Source of the DNA: CAZQSL01 sp964595945
GTDB lineage: Bacteria; UBP15; UBA6099; JAJRTR01
Direction: 5' to 3'
DNA: 30,992 nucleotides
NCBI GenBank assembly: GCA_964595945.1
Contig: CAZQSL010000029.1
Coordinates: forward strand, 1-30,992
Below are positions 30,416 through 30,992 of the stretch, piece by piece. Position 1 is the first letter of the stretch. Each line of letters begins with the position of its first letter. Under the pieces are notes generated by a model that saw nothing but the letters and a program-made list of their open reading frames with translations, had not been told where the DNA came from and ran no database searches. The translations under genes and the position numbers were made by a program.

Positions 30416-30992
30416 TTTTCCCGGTCACATAGCCTCAATAGTCTACACGGGCGGCTGCAACCTGCGATGCCGCTTCTGTCACAACCCGCAGCTCCTCACC
30501 GTCAGCGAGCTGCCCGGCATCCCCGTCGATCTCATCCTCGCGTCGCTCACCAAACGCAGAAATTTCATCGACGGCGTTGTCGTGTCAGGCGGCGAGCCGA
30601 CCATCCATGCCGCGCTGCCCGAATTCCTCACTGCCATCAAGTCGCTCGGCCTTGCCGTCAAGCTCGACACCAACGGCACACACCCCGAAATGCTCAGGGC
30701 CATCCTCGCCGATGGCCTCGCCGACTATGTCGCGATGGACTACAAGGCCCCTCTCGCCAGACTCGACACCGTTACCGGCATCAGGGGCGCCGCCGCGCGT
30801 GTCATGCAATCGGCACGCATCATCATCGACCACGCGCCGACTCACGAATTCCGCACCACCGTCCACCCCTCCCTCCTCACTCTCGAAGATATCGAAACCA
30901 TCGCTTCCGAAATCAGGGGCGCGCGCGCCTTTCACCTCCAGCAGTATCACCCCTCTGACGTCGTCGACATGGCGCTCAACGATGTGCCGCTT
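30369..30992 (+). CDS. nrdG: Anaerobic ribonucleotide reductase activase, partial (runs off the window)
   Basis: The first 208 codons of a radical SAM activating enzyme; there is no stop before the window ends. The N-terminus MQNLPLKGFQGTSLIDFPG, then TGGCNLRCRFCHNPQLL, matches the TIGR02495 (NrdG2) type. Cys29-x3-Cys33-x2-Cys36 (CNLRCRFC) binds the [4Fe-4S] cluster that cleaves AdoMet; VSGGEPT (about 75-81) is the AdoMet-binding GGE motif, and LDTNGTHPEM follows. It generates the glycyl radical on NrdD, here presumably on the small separate domain. The ATG at 30369 overlaps the glycyl-domain ORF by 47 nt in a third frame, so the three genes are read in all three frames in turn. Upstream GGTGAT is a modest ribosome-binding site. 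Confidence 0.9.
   Translation, partial: MQNLPLKGFQGTSLIDFPGHIASIVYTGGCNLRCRFCHNPQLLTVSELPGIPVDLILASLTKRRNFIDGVVVSGGEPTIHAALPEFLTAIKSLGLAVKLDTNGTHPEMLRAILADGLADYVAMDYKAPLARLDTVTGIRGAAARVMQSARIIIDHAPTHEFRTTVHPSLLTLEDIETIASEIRGARAFHLQQYHPSDVVDMALNDVPL

Overview
The window looks like a stretch of chromosome from a GC-rich, probably anaerobic Gram-negative bacterium. It encodes an outer-membrane porin with a signal peptide and a C-terminal Phe, an oxygen-sensitive class III ribonucleotide reductase, a B12-type radical SAM protein and a phasin-like protein. I cannot place the genome in a phylum from sequence alone. Most genes lie on the minus strand. Plus-strand genes are a GDSL/SGNH hydrolase, a secreted two-domain protein and the nrd operon at the right end. 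No rRNA, tRNA, CRISPR array, transposase or prophage gene was seen.

Layout. 1-5300 holds single genes, mostly with their own promoters or terminators: a porin, a cupin of the sugar-epimerase type, a GH172 (DUF2961) glycoside hydrolase, speD (AdoMet decarboxylase), a phasin-like coiled-coil protein and an unrecognised 232-aa protein. 5300-5440 is a non-coding block that looks like a degenerate dispersed repeat. 5453-12632 is a leftward run of trxB, a GH94-like phosphorylase/hydrolase, a GT2 glycosyltransferase, a coiled-coil protein with an apparent leaderless promoter, and an MFS sugar-type transporter. 12732-17151 mixes an SGNH hydrolase, an unknown helical protein, a GNAT acetyltransferase with a structured leader, a secreted protein and a HhH-GPD DNA glycosylase. 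17275-19426 is a tandem duplication of DUF2804 genes together with their promoter region. 19544-23665 is an apparent operon: CBS/SpoIIE-type phosphatase, B12-binding radical SAM enzyme, methyltransferase and TPR protein. 23970-27595 carries mutS2 and an Eis-type acetyltransferase.

The most interesting locus is at the right end (27930-30992). A clear sigma70 promoter is preceded by two NrdR-box-like sites 31 bp apart. It drives nrdD, which stops just before its glycyl-radical loop. That loop (Arg-Ile-Val-Gly-Tyr) is encoded in the +1 frame as its own 70-codon ORF with a well-placed Shine-Dalgarno and a TTG start inside the end of nrdD. This small ORF in turn overlaps nrdG (TIGR02495-like activase), which runs off the window. 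The class III reductase thus appears to be made as two polypeptides, a catalytic barrel and a detachable glycyl-radical piece, with the activase translated from the same overlapping message.

Saccharide handling (GH172, GH94-like, GT2, MFS, cupin epimerase) is a theme of the left half. DNA and nucleotide maintenance (mutS2, HhH glycosylase, NrdD/NrdG) is a theme of the right half.
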